Origin: Acrasis kona
Lineage: Eukaryota; Heterolobosea; Eutetramitea; Acrasida; Acrasidae
Length of the DNA: 64,000 nt
NCBI GenBank assembly: GCA_026419775.2
Contig: JAOPGA020000797.1
Coordinates: 186,001-250,000 of the forward strand
Reading direction: 5' to 3'
Below are positions 22,509-32,123 of this stretch, one piece after another. Below the pieces are notes generated by a model. That model was not told where the DNA came from. It searched no databases and saw only the letters and a list, made by a program, of their open reading frames with translations. The position numbers were made by a program, and so were the translations under genes. Within the stretch, counting starts at the first letter, position 1, and each line of letters starts with the position of its first letter.

Positions 22509-22654
22509 TAATTTTCTTTTTTACTCTAGCGAACTCCTTTAAGTACCCCATTTCATGTTGTAAGTTTTCCTTAGTTCTCCTTTTTTTTAAGCCATTCAAG
22601 ATTGATGTCAAGAACTAGTTCGCAAGCGAATTCACAATGGAAGAACATATCTCT

Positions 22655-23799
22655 GAGGGTTGGTCACAACCTTATTGGTTATGGTTAAATAAAATAGTTT
22701 TAATTAAATGAATGAGTTTTGGCTGTTCAAAATATTCCTGGCCGGTCGAAGGGTTTTTGGCCTTTAAAATAGTTATAGTTGGCCAAAATAGTTATAGCCG
22801 ACCAAACATGTTTTAGCCAAACAATCAAAGCAATAGTTTAAGATGGTTACTGATAGTCAAGCTCGCATACTTCTGGCTCATCATCAAAAGAACATAATAA
22901 AGCACCAGTGGGTGCCACTAAACCAAAAGCGGACTGTAGAGAAGACAAAGTTTAGTCGTACTACCGTTTGTGACATAGTCGAAATAAGGAAAACAAAAGA
23001 ACTTGTCTTCCAAAGATTTGGTTACATTGGGCCATTCTTGTTTCTAAATGAGTTCTTAGGTCTTTATAACTGGGGACTGCCATACAGTAATACAGAGAAA
23101 GGAATATTACTACTCTATGAGCTGTTGACAGGTGACAGTAACTCATATTTTATAACCCTTATAAAGTTGAACAGCCAGTAGTGATGATAGCCACGTCAAC
23201 GTTAACCAAGTCACTAACAGCAACGATTATAATAGTGACAATGAAGAAGATCATGACAAAGTCATCAATATCAACTATGATAACAATGTTAACAACGAAG
23301 ACATCAATAATAATATTGGGAATGACGATGACATGATCTCGAGTCCAAATCAAAATGTTGATAAAAGACTGAACTTTCAATCGCCTTCTTTAAATCAAGC
23401 TAGGTTCCGTTCACCTGTTCGTGTCATTCAAAAGGTTACAAAGAGAAGGTCAATGACATCTTTTTTGACAAAACAAAGCACCAAGTAAAAAAGAAAAAGC
23501 CATTTCACTCTCCATTATAGGCATGAACAAACAATCTCTTTTGCCATTTGATGTGTTAGTATTATAAAAGCTTGAACTATTAAAATAAACACTTGACCAT
23601 TGGTAATTTTCTTTAACTAAGGGTTTGATTATTTAATTAAAAGTTTTATGTCCAACCAGAGCTTTTTTAGCCAACTATAACTTTTTTGTCCAGTCAAAAT
23701 TACNTTGGTCAAACTTGGTTATCAGAGTCATGGCTGAACAGAAAGGTTATGTCCAAACAAAATGATCGTTAATAACTAGTTTGGTTATGACCAACCCTC
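22655..23799 (+). mobile_element. putative TIR-bounded DNA element
   Basis: Ends are GAGGGTTGGTCACAACC (22655..22671) and its inverse GGTTATGACCAACCCTC (23783..23799), matching 16 of 17. Just inside, both ends carry scattered copies of a TTAT(A/G)-x-CCAA-like motif, in opposite orientations at the two ends (AGTTATAGTTGGCC left; TTAGCCAACTATAACT right). TCT flanks both ends as a possible 3-nt target duplication. It encloses a spliced gene. No catalytic DDE domain is visible, so it may be non-autonomous. Confidence 0.5.
22843..23488 (+). CDS. unknown protein inside the TIR element, two exons
   Basis: Exon 1 (to 23131) and exon 2 (from 23175) join through a 43-nt intron and read about 200 residues. 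The N-terminal part has a possible helix-turn-helix (KFSRTTVCDIVEIRKTK) followed by an aromatic/Leu-rich stretch. Exon 2 is Asn/Asp-rich, then basic (FRSPVRVIQKVTKRRS). The second exon has no ATG of its own, so its open frame of about 100 codons supports the splice. DNA binding is a guess from the helix-turn-helix; no transposase catalytic residues are seen. Because of the flanking repeats it probably belongs to the element. Confidence 0.5.
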
Positions 23800-24100
23800 T
23801 CTGACGAGATATCATTTACAATTGGGATGCATTAAATCAGTCTTTAGAGAGTGGAAACTGCTATGTATTATAATAAAATAAATTTTAATCAATTGAATAT
23901 ATCTGTTCTGTACTTTTGAATATATTTATAGGTGATTTGCCTGTTTCTGTCTTCAATGGACTTTGTAATGATTTTTCTTGATTTTGTTGAACTCAACCTT
24001 TGGTCTGTTCCATAGAANGGNAGAAAAGTAGGAAGGAGAAAAGTATAAAAACGATATGTGAGCATCTGTATCTCAAAACAAACATTCAAAAAACAACAAT
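23800..24100. other. intergenic with ambiguous bases
   Basis: Right flank of the TIR element. Unresolved bases at 24018 and 24021 (and 23704 within the element) mark low-quality consensus. No gene recognised. Confidence 0.4.
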
Positions 24101-24317
24101 ATGAAATACACAGCAAGAACAGAATGGATTAAGAAACCAGCTGACCAGACCAAACAAATCAAGTCAAACATTGACCTTAATAATGTCGTGGCAGGAACAA
24201 GAAGGAGAAAGCGCGGACACTCTATTCAACGGAAAGGTGAACAAACCTGTACAAAGACTAAAAGGCAAAAGGCTTTCGAAGAACAGACTCGAAGCTAGAT
24301 TGAAAGCAACAATTTGA
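24101..24317 (+). CDS. small basic protein, probably nuclear
   Basis: The ATG opens MKYTARTEWIKKPADQ. Splicing a 28-nt GT-AG intron (24237..24264) gives 62 residues whose end, RKGKRLSKNRLEARLKATI, is helical and basic and flows naturally from GTRRRKRGHSIQ. The unspliced frame ends at 24298 with 65 residues and a less regular tail. An identical intron size occurs in the next gene. Strong positive charge suggests nucleic-acid binding. No family recognised. Confidence 0.5.
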
Positions 24318-24468
24318 GTTAACATTCAACAACTGTATCATAATAAATAATTAAAACAAAGGATTGATTGTAGCAATATAAATGTTTATTCTATTCTGAA
24401 GGATTGCGATTCCAATTTATGAGTCCGATGCTATCACGTCTTGATGTCTTCAGACGTTGTTGAGATGT

Positions 24469-24694
24469 TTAAAACTGTATAAAGGTTTGAAATTTCGTTG
24501 CGGAAGTTTTATTATCTTTGGATGTTTTTCTGCCTTTTAAAATTTTAGCTTGAATGTTCGGTGGGAATGTGCCCATTCTCTCTGGTATAGGATATTCGCG
24601 ACTGGTACTCTAGAAAGAATGAAAAATGTCTACTTACAGCATTAGAAATATTCACTGACAAGATGATCTGGATCGGAGCAGGGCGCCAACTCAT
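24469..24694 (-). CDS. 65-residue protein with a 28-nt intron
   Basis: Exons 24638..24694 and 24469..24609 flank a 28-nt intron (24610..24637: GTAAGT donor, TTTCTAG acceptor). The protein begins MSWRPAPIQIILSVNISNA and continues PIPERMGTFPPNIQAKILKGRKTSK, ending in TKFQTFIQF. Codons are used normally in both exons and the join is in phase. Divergent from the next gene with 25 nt between starts. Function unknown; no domain recognised. Confidence 0.55.
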
Positions 24695-24719
24695 CTGAGT
24701 GCTTGGTTGACGATAGAAA

Positions 24720-25301
24720 ATGAGCTCATCTAACAGTAATCAGCATACGAGCCCAGCTTCATCGAATGATGTGAAGATTCAGATAGACGAACAAAATGCA
24801 AATCAAGGAGAGATAAGAAGGGAGAGGTCCAAAAGTAAATACAAAGAGTACAAGCCAGTGACAACCAAGAGCGTCACTGACGACTTGAAATTCGCTCCAT
24901 ATGCCAGACACACCGCGACTGCTTGCATTTATCTATTAATAATTTGTGGAATCATCACTCTTTGTATGAAGACCAACATGCCCAACCTTGGTCCTGGAAT
25001 ATATTCGATACTCGTTGCGATTATAATTTACATTTACCAATTCTTTGGAGACTTTAACAAAGTTGACAAATCATCAGAAGGAATATTGGAAGACAAGGGC
25101 TGGAATCCCATTGTTTGTAAAATCCTTACTGTGCTCAATCACTATATTTTCGCATTTTTAGGAATGTTACTCCTGTCCGGCTATTTATTTTCATGCGTAC
25201 AAACAGCCATAGCCGGCGGTAGCATGGTCATTTCATCATTTTTGTATTTGATTGCTCTCATAAGAAGAGAAACACCACAACCAATCACTGGTATAATTTA
25301 A
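24720..25301 (+). CDS. p22phox (CYBA)-like membrane protein
   Basis: 193 residues: a 60-residue hydrophilic N-terminus with basic patches, then four hydrophobic segments (ACIYLLIICGIITLCM, IYSILVAIIIYIYQFF, FAFLGMLLLSGYLFSC, GGSMVISSFLYLIALI). The spacing and the final stretch SFLYLIALIRRETPQPI resemble p22phox, the partner that stabilises NADPH oxidase flavocytochrome. The match is in pattern and a few residues only, so a different four-helix protein is possible. Convergent with HIBADH (10 nt between stops). Confidence 0.5.
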   Translation: MSSSNSNQHTSPASSNDVKIQIDEQNANQGEIRRERSKSKYKEYKPVTTKSVTDDLKFAPYARHTATACIYLLIICGIITLCMKTNMPNLGPGIYSILVAIIIYIYQFFGDFNKVDKSSEGILEDKGWNPIVCKILTVLNHYIFAFLGMLLLSGYLFSCVQTAIAGGSMVISSFLYLIALIRRETPQPITGII

Positions 25302-25311
25302 TAAAATTATT

Positions 25312-26298
25312 TTATTTTGTGTCTGCCTTTATCTTAAAGTATTCTAAAACTCCACTAAAGTCCTTGTTCCCCATGTCATGTTCGTCCCTCATTTCGGTGT
25401 AGAATTTCGAAACCAATTCACCCAATGGTAAATCCATTTTTGCAGACTCTGCAGCTTTGATGGCCAAACCAACATCTTTCAACATTAGATTTGCTGCAAA
25501 ACCTCCTTCATAGTTTCTTGAGGATGGGACATTGTCCATCACACCAGGATGAGGGTTATATGTATCGCTGCTCCAACATCTACCGGAAGATGTGTTGAAG
25601 ACTTGTGCAAGTACTTTCGGGTCGATTCCCAAACGTGTTCCGAGGACCATTGCTTCGCTCACAGCGCTCATGCTGATGGCAAGCACCAAGTTGTTGCAGA
25701 TTTTGACGGATTGGCCATCTCCTACTTCTCCTCCACAATAAATAACATTTTTACCCATGAGTTGTAGTATGGGTTGTGCTCTTTCGAACGCTTGCTTTTT
25801 TCCACCCACCATGAAGGTTAGTGTAGCACCCGAGGCACCACCTACACCGCCACTTACAGGGGCATCCACCATGTCAATTTGATGTGACTTGAGGATCAGT
25901 TCGTTTACTCTCTTTGATGTGCCGGGATCTATGGTTGATGCATCTATCAGCAACTGCCCGTCGCGTATTTTGTTGACTGCGCTCTTGTAAACTGATTCGA
26001 CTTGATTTGGTCCAGGAAGCATTGTGATGACCACGTCACTTTGTTCGAAAACGTCGTTGGGCGAACTACATCCTTTGACTCTACCGTCTTGATGTTGCTC
26101 AACAAGGGTTGTCACCGTTTTCTCGTTCATATCAAATACAAACAGGTTCGAGTTGGATTTGTTGACCAAGTGAGGGGCCATTCTAGAACCCATATTACCA
26201 AGACCAATAAATCCAATCTTCTGACCATTGGTTGTAGAAATTAGTCTTCTAGATGTTACTATTGACAGGTATTTTGAGCGCAGACCTCTTGATATCAT
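25312..26298 (-). CDS. HIBADH: 3-hydroxyisobutyrate dehydrogenase, mitochondrial
   Basis: Oxidises 3-hydroxyisobutyrate to methylmalonate semialdehyde with NAD in valine breakdown. 328 residues: a basic presequence (MISRGLRSKYLSIVTSRRLIST), the dinucleotide motif GFIGLGNMGSRMAPHL, substrate loop DAPVSGGVGGASGATLTFMVGG, catalytic Lys in GQSVKICNNL, and the C-terminal KDVGLAIKAA. All family signatures are present and length is normal. Single exon. Confidence 0.96.
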   Translation of the reverse strand: MISRGLRSKYLSIVTSRRLISTTNGQKIGFIGLGNMGSRMAPHLVNKSNSNLFVFDMNEKTVTTLVEQHQDGRVKGCSSPNDVFEQSDVVITMLPGPNQVESVYKSAVNKIRDGQLLIDASTIDPGTSKRVNELILKSHQIDMVDAPVSGGVGGASGATLTFMVGGKKQAFERAQPILQLMGKNVIYCGGEVGDGQSVKICNNLVLAISMSAVSEAMVLGTRLGIDPKVLAQVFNTSSGRCWSSDTYNPHPGVMDNVPSSRNYEGGFAANLMLKDVGLAIKAAESAKMDLPLGELVSKFYTEMRDEHDMGNKDFSGVLEYFKIKADTK

Positions 26299-26801
26299 TT
26301 TGCTTTTGATTGAGTTGACCTTTGCGGATGTCCATTAGAGATAGGATAAGGATATACAAAAAAAGTGGATGAACAAAAGGTCTACTAAATGTCGGTGAAA
26401 AAGTGGAGCTTGCGTTCAGAAAGTAAATAGTAAAAATAAACGTTAATTTAATTTACTTATGGAGGAGAATTTTAGATCTATGATCCATTTTCTGCAGTCG
26501 CGTTCTTCATAAATGTAAACGTGCTATTTATGCTGACCAAATTATATTATATGGCGTGGTCGTTTATGTTCTCAAAGTAGATTTGTTGCACAGGTAAATT
26601 CTCTTAAAAAACACAATTAGGCCTAAGAGTGTACGAAAGGCTTGTTCAAATACTTGTTTTACGACAACATATCAGGACTTCTATTTCCTTATCGTTCACA
26701 TGCTCCTCTTGATTGAATTTTCTCCTGAAACAGAGTCTTACAATGATACTGATTTTATCTTACAATCACGGAATCAAAAAACAAAGCCATTCAAGTTCAG
26801 C
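26299..26801. other. intergenic, no gene recognised
   Basis: Between the starts of HIBADH (minus) and the MGRN1-like gene (plus). AT-rich; no convincing open frame or RNA gene. Presumably holds both promoters and the 5' UTRs. Confidence 0.4.
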
Positions 26802-28035
26802 ATGGGAATCACAGCTTCGTTGAGAAGGGACCCTCCCCAGACAGTCGATTTACCAAATAATACGGTACCACCTCAAAATTCAGAGGCATATTTTTTGATG
26901 TTTGGAGGTCCTCCAATTACAGGAACTCAATTTCTAGAGCAGAATGTATTTTATGTACAATCACAAAGAGTATGAAATTCTATATAAACTATCATCAATT
27001 TCTTCAGCATGTCCAGCAGCCGGTTATACCGCCTGAATTCAAGGAGACTGTCACAATACAGAATGATTTGAATCTTTTGAAGAGGTCTTTAAAAATCACA
27101 CCAACAGACCAAAGCAAATATACCCTCGAATTTGAATTCGACTCGAGGGTTCCCTGCGATGTATTTGTACATTTAATCGCAAAAGAGTTCAAAGATAAAT
27201 CAACAAAACGGAACACGTACTTGTACTTTACTTCATGTACTAACTAAATAATAGATTCAAGTCAGCGTTGTCTTTTAAAAAGAAGTTCTACGAGGCAGCA
27301 TCAGGAAATACCTACAAAGAAACAAACATTGATTTGTCCCCATATAGTGCGATGCAGTTGACCATGGAATCACCAGAATCCTTCGAGTGTCCTCTTGTAG
27401 TGGAGCTACGTTCTAACGAAAACTGTCAAATCACATACGCACAGTTTGTTCAGTCAGGTGCTGTTTACGGTATAAAATTCATCAAACAAAAAATCATAAT
27501 TAATGGTCAAACGTTTGAGCTGGCAGACATTTACGGCTTCGATCAGCAGGAAGATCATCACGACCCATCGGAAAAACCAAAATCACCCGCCGACATGGTT
27601 ATGAACATTGAGGACGTTGACCCTGACGATTCTAAATGCGTCATTTGCATAACGGACCAGGCGGACACTGCAGTCCTTCCTTGCAGACACATGTGCATGT
27701 GTCACGGATGTGCAAAGATTCTTCGGTTACAAACAAACAAGTGTCCAATATGTAGAACGCAGATAGATAATTTGATCGTACTCGAAGGAATAGAGCCTGT
27801 TGAGGTTCAAGAGGAGCCAAGTCAACCACAAGTGGACAAAAATAAAGAAACACAAGAAGATCAAGAGGACATCACAGACAGTCAAGGTGAAGATGAGCGG
27901 AATGAAGATGAAGTAGAGCAAACCGACAAAAAGAAGAAGAAGAAGAGCAAGACTAGAAAGAACAAAGCGGAAGAGAAAGAACCACTAGTTGAGGATGCGA
28001 ACACATCATCGTCGTCAATTACGCAAGAAATGTAA
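26802..28035 (+). CDS. MGRN1/LOG2-type RING E3 ubiquitin ligase, N-myristoylated
   Basis: Three exons (introns 26970..27007 and 27217..27254, 38 nt each). Starts MGITASLRR, matching the N-myristoylation rule MGxxxS/T, as in animal MGRN1 and plant LOG2. A beta-rich DAR2-like domain follows (RSLKITPTDQSKYTLEFEFD..VPCDVFVHLIAKEF) with IKFIKQKIIINGQTFELADIYGF, then a RING-HC C3HC4 (CVICITDQADTAVLPCRHMCMCHGC, CPICRTQIDNLIVLEG). The tail is acidic, then Lys-rich, low complexity. It should attach ubiquitin to membrane or endosomal substrates. The ATG at 26802 is chosen for the myristoylation signal. Confidence 0.92.
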
Positions 28036-28039
28036 TTTA

Positions 28040-28716
28040 TTAAATTGAAATAAAGTCGTCACCGATATTTCCTATACTAGTCGATGTGTGAACCATTCTT
28101 CTTTCTTCTTTGCCGTGTATCTTCTTGAATAGTTCCTTCGTTGACTTTAATTGCAGTGTAATGTGCACAGCTGAGTTGTATCTAACTTGTGTTAACACTT
28201 CACCCACCTATGTCGTTCAGTGTATTAAAGAGTGCATTCTTACGCCATCTTTTGGAATAAAATCATCAACCAGTTTAACTGTGTCAGTCCTTGTGTGTAA
28301 TGTCAAGTTAAAGTCTCTTTGAAGTTGAAGGGACAAGTCAATTGCAATTAGTATAGCGGATCCCAACGCATGTATGATACAAATTCCGTCATATCTGTTG
28401 CATTAATAAATGTTTTGATTGATAACACACAATACAATTCGTGGTTAAATATTTTTTTTGCTCTTGCATATACCGCAGTTAGTTTTGATTTTCTTGATAT
28501 GTATATTTCGTTTGCTTTTGCCTTCTTTTTATTCGAGGGTGTCCTCTTCCTCATTGCATCTTGATAATTTATTAACATGTGCTAGTCAAGCTTACAAGTA
28601 TCTGGGCAAGGAAATGGTTTTATAATAGTGCTTTCCTGTACAAAATAAACTTCGTCTTCACTCTCTTCACTCTCATCATCACTAACATCCACCTTCCTTC
28701 TCTTGGCATCCATCAT
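28040..28716 (-). CDS. POP7: POP7/Rpp20-like RNase P/MRP subunit, four exons
   Basis: Introns 28560..28595, 28395..28435 and 28208..28243 (36-41 nt) are needed to read it; about 187 residues. The core has the family run ANEIYISRKSKLTAVYARAKK, IHALGSAILIAIDLSLQLQ, TDTVKLVDDFIPKDG and RYNSAVHITLQL, matching human Rpp20 (NDIYV..K, IHGLGLAINRAINIALQLQ, STVELVDELEP, RNNSAIHIRV). It would act with Rpp25/Pop6 on the P3 stem of RNase P and MRP RNA. The N-terminus is acidic and extra. Its stop lies 4 nt from that of the convergent E3 ligase gene. Confidence 0.88.
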
Positions 28717-28939
28717 TACAATTTCGTTACAACAGAAGAAGTTATATTGACCTCAAGGAACACATAGGTAATAGGTTCTTATTTATAATTATATAGTTTT
28801 GTAGAAAAATTCTATGCAGTAGTATGTACTGTAATATACAACAGAGCTCGTTTATTACTAGTTATTGACATATATAGACTTGTAATCGATAAACAGTCCA
28901 GTCAATTATCGTCAACCAACTAAAAGCACCCAATGTCAC

Positions 28940-30063
28940 ATGGAGACCACAAGTACTATAGAGAATATAACTACCAACGTCTCTACACAAGCACTCATAC
29001 TCACACCATACTCTGCACTACCAACGGTAATATTAATAAGGTAATCCAAGAACAAACAAGGTTTTCTCATCATTTTACAGTAACATTGCGAGTCTTTTCG
29101 GAGCACTTTATATTTTAATACATATTGGGATTATATATTTCAAAGTACCCGAAAAACATAGGGTCTTTTCTAAACACCATCACACCCTTTCCATGTATTG
29201 CGTCTCGTGCATCATAACATGTTCTGTCCTAGTAATATTTTCTACGCTCGACACCAAGAATCCAGAAAATTTACGTTTATGCATAGCACAGGGTGCCTTG
29301 CAAACTCTTTTAAATATGTTTGTTAACTTTTGGTCCACCATGTTTATTCTCAATGTTTTGATACAAATTATTCTGAGTTGGGGGTCTTGGGGTGGAGAAA
29401 AAGTAGACGCAATATTAGTTCTTATTTACCACGTTGTTTCATGGGGCACGCCTGTGGTTCTTATGACCATACTTCTGACACGTCCTGGAGTCATTGCCTA
29501 TAGTGGGGTAAGTTGCTTTATTCTCTTTGTTCTTTATTCATAAACAGGGATGGTGCTGGATCTCCAAAGACTATCCGGAATTACGCTTTGGTTTATTTTA
29601 TGGGTGGGCCATTGCTGGTTTCCTACTTCAGTTCCTGTCTCTAATATTAATTGTGGTAATTCTAATTATCTATTCCAGAAAAACGAATCAAGATCGTAGA
29701 GGTTTGACGTCAAAGTTATCAGGAAGGGTCTTGTTGTACAATTTAGTGTTTTTGTTATGTTGGGTGTTTGGGATTGTGTTGAGATTTATACAAATTGTTG
29801 ATAAGAATTTTGATAATGCTGGGTTGGTTTATACCCACACTATTTTGTCGTTGAGTTGTTGCTTTTGGGTGGCGTTAGCTTTTATTTATTGTGAGAATGT
29901 GCTTACTTTGTATTATATGTTTTTTAAGAAATGTGTGTCTGATGTCAGAAGGAGGAGAATGCATAAGATGATTGAGAATGATAGGGCTGAGCTGGTGCAA
30001 GGATTGAGAAAAAGTGATGCTCTTGACGACGAACTATCTAATGATTATGAACCCTCGGATTAG
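28940..30063 (+). CDS. cAMP-receptor-like (class E) seven-helix GPCR
   Basis: Three exons, introns 29041..29080 and 29508..29547 (40 nt each), give 347 residues. The N-terminus (METTSTIENITTNVS) has two N-glycosylation sites, then seven hydrophobic helices. The second extracellular loop and TM5 carry GWCWI..ELRFGLFYGWAIAG, the mark of slime-mould cAR/Crl receptors. The cytosolic tail is basic then acidic with Ser. The start at 28940 is chosen because a different ATG eight bases upstream reads out of frame at the splice. The ligand is unknown; cAMP is only suggested by family. Confidence 0.85.
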
Positions 30064-30720
30064 GATGACGAATGTAATAAATTAATTCACTTCTGTAATA
30101 TTGTAATACTGTCAACCAGGTCCTTCACACATCAGGAGTACCCAAGCTATTATAATAACAACGAAAGAGTAAGCCTTCCGCCTATCGACTGATACCCTAA
30201 TTAGAAAAAAACTCGATCACAAAATGCAACAAAGATTTATTGTATATATCGCCAATTTGATGATGCACAAGCTTCATTAATAGATTAGTGTACACTTGAT
30301 TGATAATCAGAATTTATACTGATGTAAACGACTTAAATTATCATATCGGAGGTGAAAATCGTGTACGTTGAAAAGTGTTCTGAGTCACACTTTACTACAA
30401 CTTTGAAGTCCATAAGCTCTCCAATATGTCTAATTAGTGTTCCATCGTTACTGGTTATTTAACTTGAAAGTATTGACAACATTCTTGAAAACACACATTA
30501 GCATACCACTGGTCTAGTCAAAATTTGAAAGATAAATATTCAATAAAAACTTGCAAAAATATTTTTGATTATCCTCTTAAATCCTCCGCATTTGTAGCTA
30601 TTTTTAATATGACTTTTGACGCGCATGCTAAATTGGATTTCCAAAATGGACGCGCAGTGTATTTTAAGAACCAGAGAATATTTAAAGGGATTCAAATCTC
30701 GCAAAACACAAAAACAAAAA
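30064..30720. other. intergenic, no gene recognised
   Basis: About 650 nt of AT-rich sequence between the GPCR stop and the protease start. No sustained open frame on either strand. Probably contains the GPCR 3' UTR and the protease promoter. Confidence 0.4.
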
Positions 30721-31851
30721 ATGAAATCGAAACACAACATATTATTAGCTCTAGCATTCACATGGCTCCTCATTGTCCAGTCGTCATACAGTGTATATAA
30801 TGGACTCCTCGCTGCCGAAGGTCAATTCCCTTATCTCGTCTATGTAATAGCAAATTATGGAGATAACGAGCATGCTTACGCATGTGGGGGTGCGATCATA
30901 AGTAGTCGATACGTAATGACAGCAGCACATTGTAGCATTGGCGGCAACTTTAGAGTAATCATCAAAACTTTGAACGTTAATGGTTACAGTTCGTCGAACT
31001 TGATTACAGTCACGAGCGTGATGGCACCAACTGACTTTGGAAGTTTGGGCTTTGATTACGATGATGTCGCAATATTTACACTTGAGAGGGACGTTGCAGA
31101 AGAACCCGGACAACTTGAGTATTTATCTATTGGGACAACCACACCACCACCTGGAACTGACATTACTATTGCTGGATACGGACAGACTTATATTAACGAA
31201 GGAACGTCCATTGTACATTACAACACGCTCACAGTTGCCGACGCTTCCAAATGCACTTTCTCTGACTTTAATAGTACCGTGTCCATATGTACTTACAACA
31301 CCAATTCCTATCCTTGTGATGGAGATTCTGGATCTCCTATTGTTGTTAAACCAGATGGTTATTCGAAGTATGTTGCAGTGGGAATAGATAGTTATGGTCA
31401 TACAGGAGAATGTGGGAATAAACTACCTGACACCGTGCTCGGCAGAGTCTCATACTTTATCGATTTTATTAAGGCCAATACGCCATTGGCTGCTCCAACA
31501 TTTGTGAGTGTTCAGTTCCCAACAACTTCCCCTCAAACTACCACTCCGTCTCCAACTCCCTCTTGTGATGCTTGCCCAGCAGGTTACTCCCATTGGTGGG
31601 AGTTTGGTTTGTCCAGCGCACCTGATGGTACACAATGTCAATGTATTCCAGGAACAGTATCACCGACCTCTTCGTCACCAACCACGACAGCATCTACTAC
31701 TACTACCGCTGCACCAGGATCAGTTGTTGTTATATATCAAACTCCAGCACCTGCTGTAGATAACGCCCCAAGAAGCGGAGGTTATAGAGCTGCAATATCT
31801 GTGGCTCTGATTATTGCTACATTACTGGCTTCATTCATCGCATTGTTTTAA
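30721..31851 (+). CDS. secreted S1-family serine protease with C-terminal anchor signal
   Basis: 376 residues. Signal peptide MKSKHNILLALAFTWLLIVQSSYS, then a chymotrypsin-fold domain with the triad His in MTAAHC, Asp in DYDDVAIFTL and Ser in CDGDSGSPIVV. The residue two before the active-site Cys (the S1-pocket 189 position) is Tyr, not Asp, so trypsin-like cleavage after Lys/Arg is unlikely. After the domain come a Thr/Pro-rich linker, a Cys-rich knot (CDACPAGYSHWW.., CQC), a second Thr-rich stalk and a terminal hydrophobic segment (AAISVALIIATLLASFIALF) that fits a GPI signal. An extended upstream frame to 30616 lacks signal-peptide character. Confidence 0.88.
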   Translation: MKSKHNILLALAFTWLLIVQSSYSVYNGLLAAEGQFPYLVYVIANYGDNEHAYACGGAIISSRYVMTAAHCSIGGNFRVIIKTLNVNGYSSSNLITVTSVMAPTDFGSLGFDYDDVAIFTLERDVAEEPGQLEYLSIGTTTPPPGTDITIAGYGQTYINEGTSIVHYNTLTVADASKCTFSDFNSTVSICTYNTNSYPCDGDSGSPIVVKPDGYSKYVAVGIDSYGHTGECGNKLPDTVLGRVSYFIDFIKANTPLAAPTFVSVQFPTTSPQTTTPSPTPSCDACPAGYSHWWEFGLSSAPDGTQCQCIPGTVSPTSSSPTTTASTTTTAAPGSVVVIYQTPAPAVDNAPRSGGYRAAISVALIIATLLASFIALF

Positions 31852-32123
31852 TAACAAACAGTTACAAATAGTATGTAATCTTGTAAAGGTGAATATATCT
31901 CTATTTTGATTGTACAGAAATAAAAACAAATTAATATAAAGCACATGGTAATATGTTCTAGTCTTCTATAATTGTTTCAGTTTTTATATTGGACAGTTTC
32001 AGGATGGAAGTTGTTTCAGTTTTTGTTGTTCCGCATTTGTACCCGCATTCCAATTTGACCTAGAGAAGAGCGAGAAGATAAAAAGGTGTATCATTCTAAC
32101 ATGAAGCATATGATAATAAAACA

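Noticed and set aside
24101-24298. Unspliced 65-residue reading of the small basic protein
   Set aside because: The spliced reading has a more regular basic tail and the same intron size as its neighbour; kept as an alternative in the entry.
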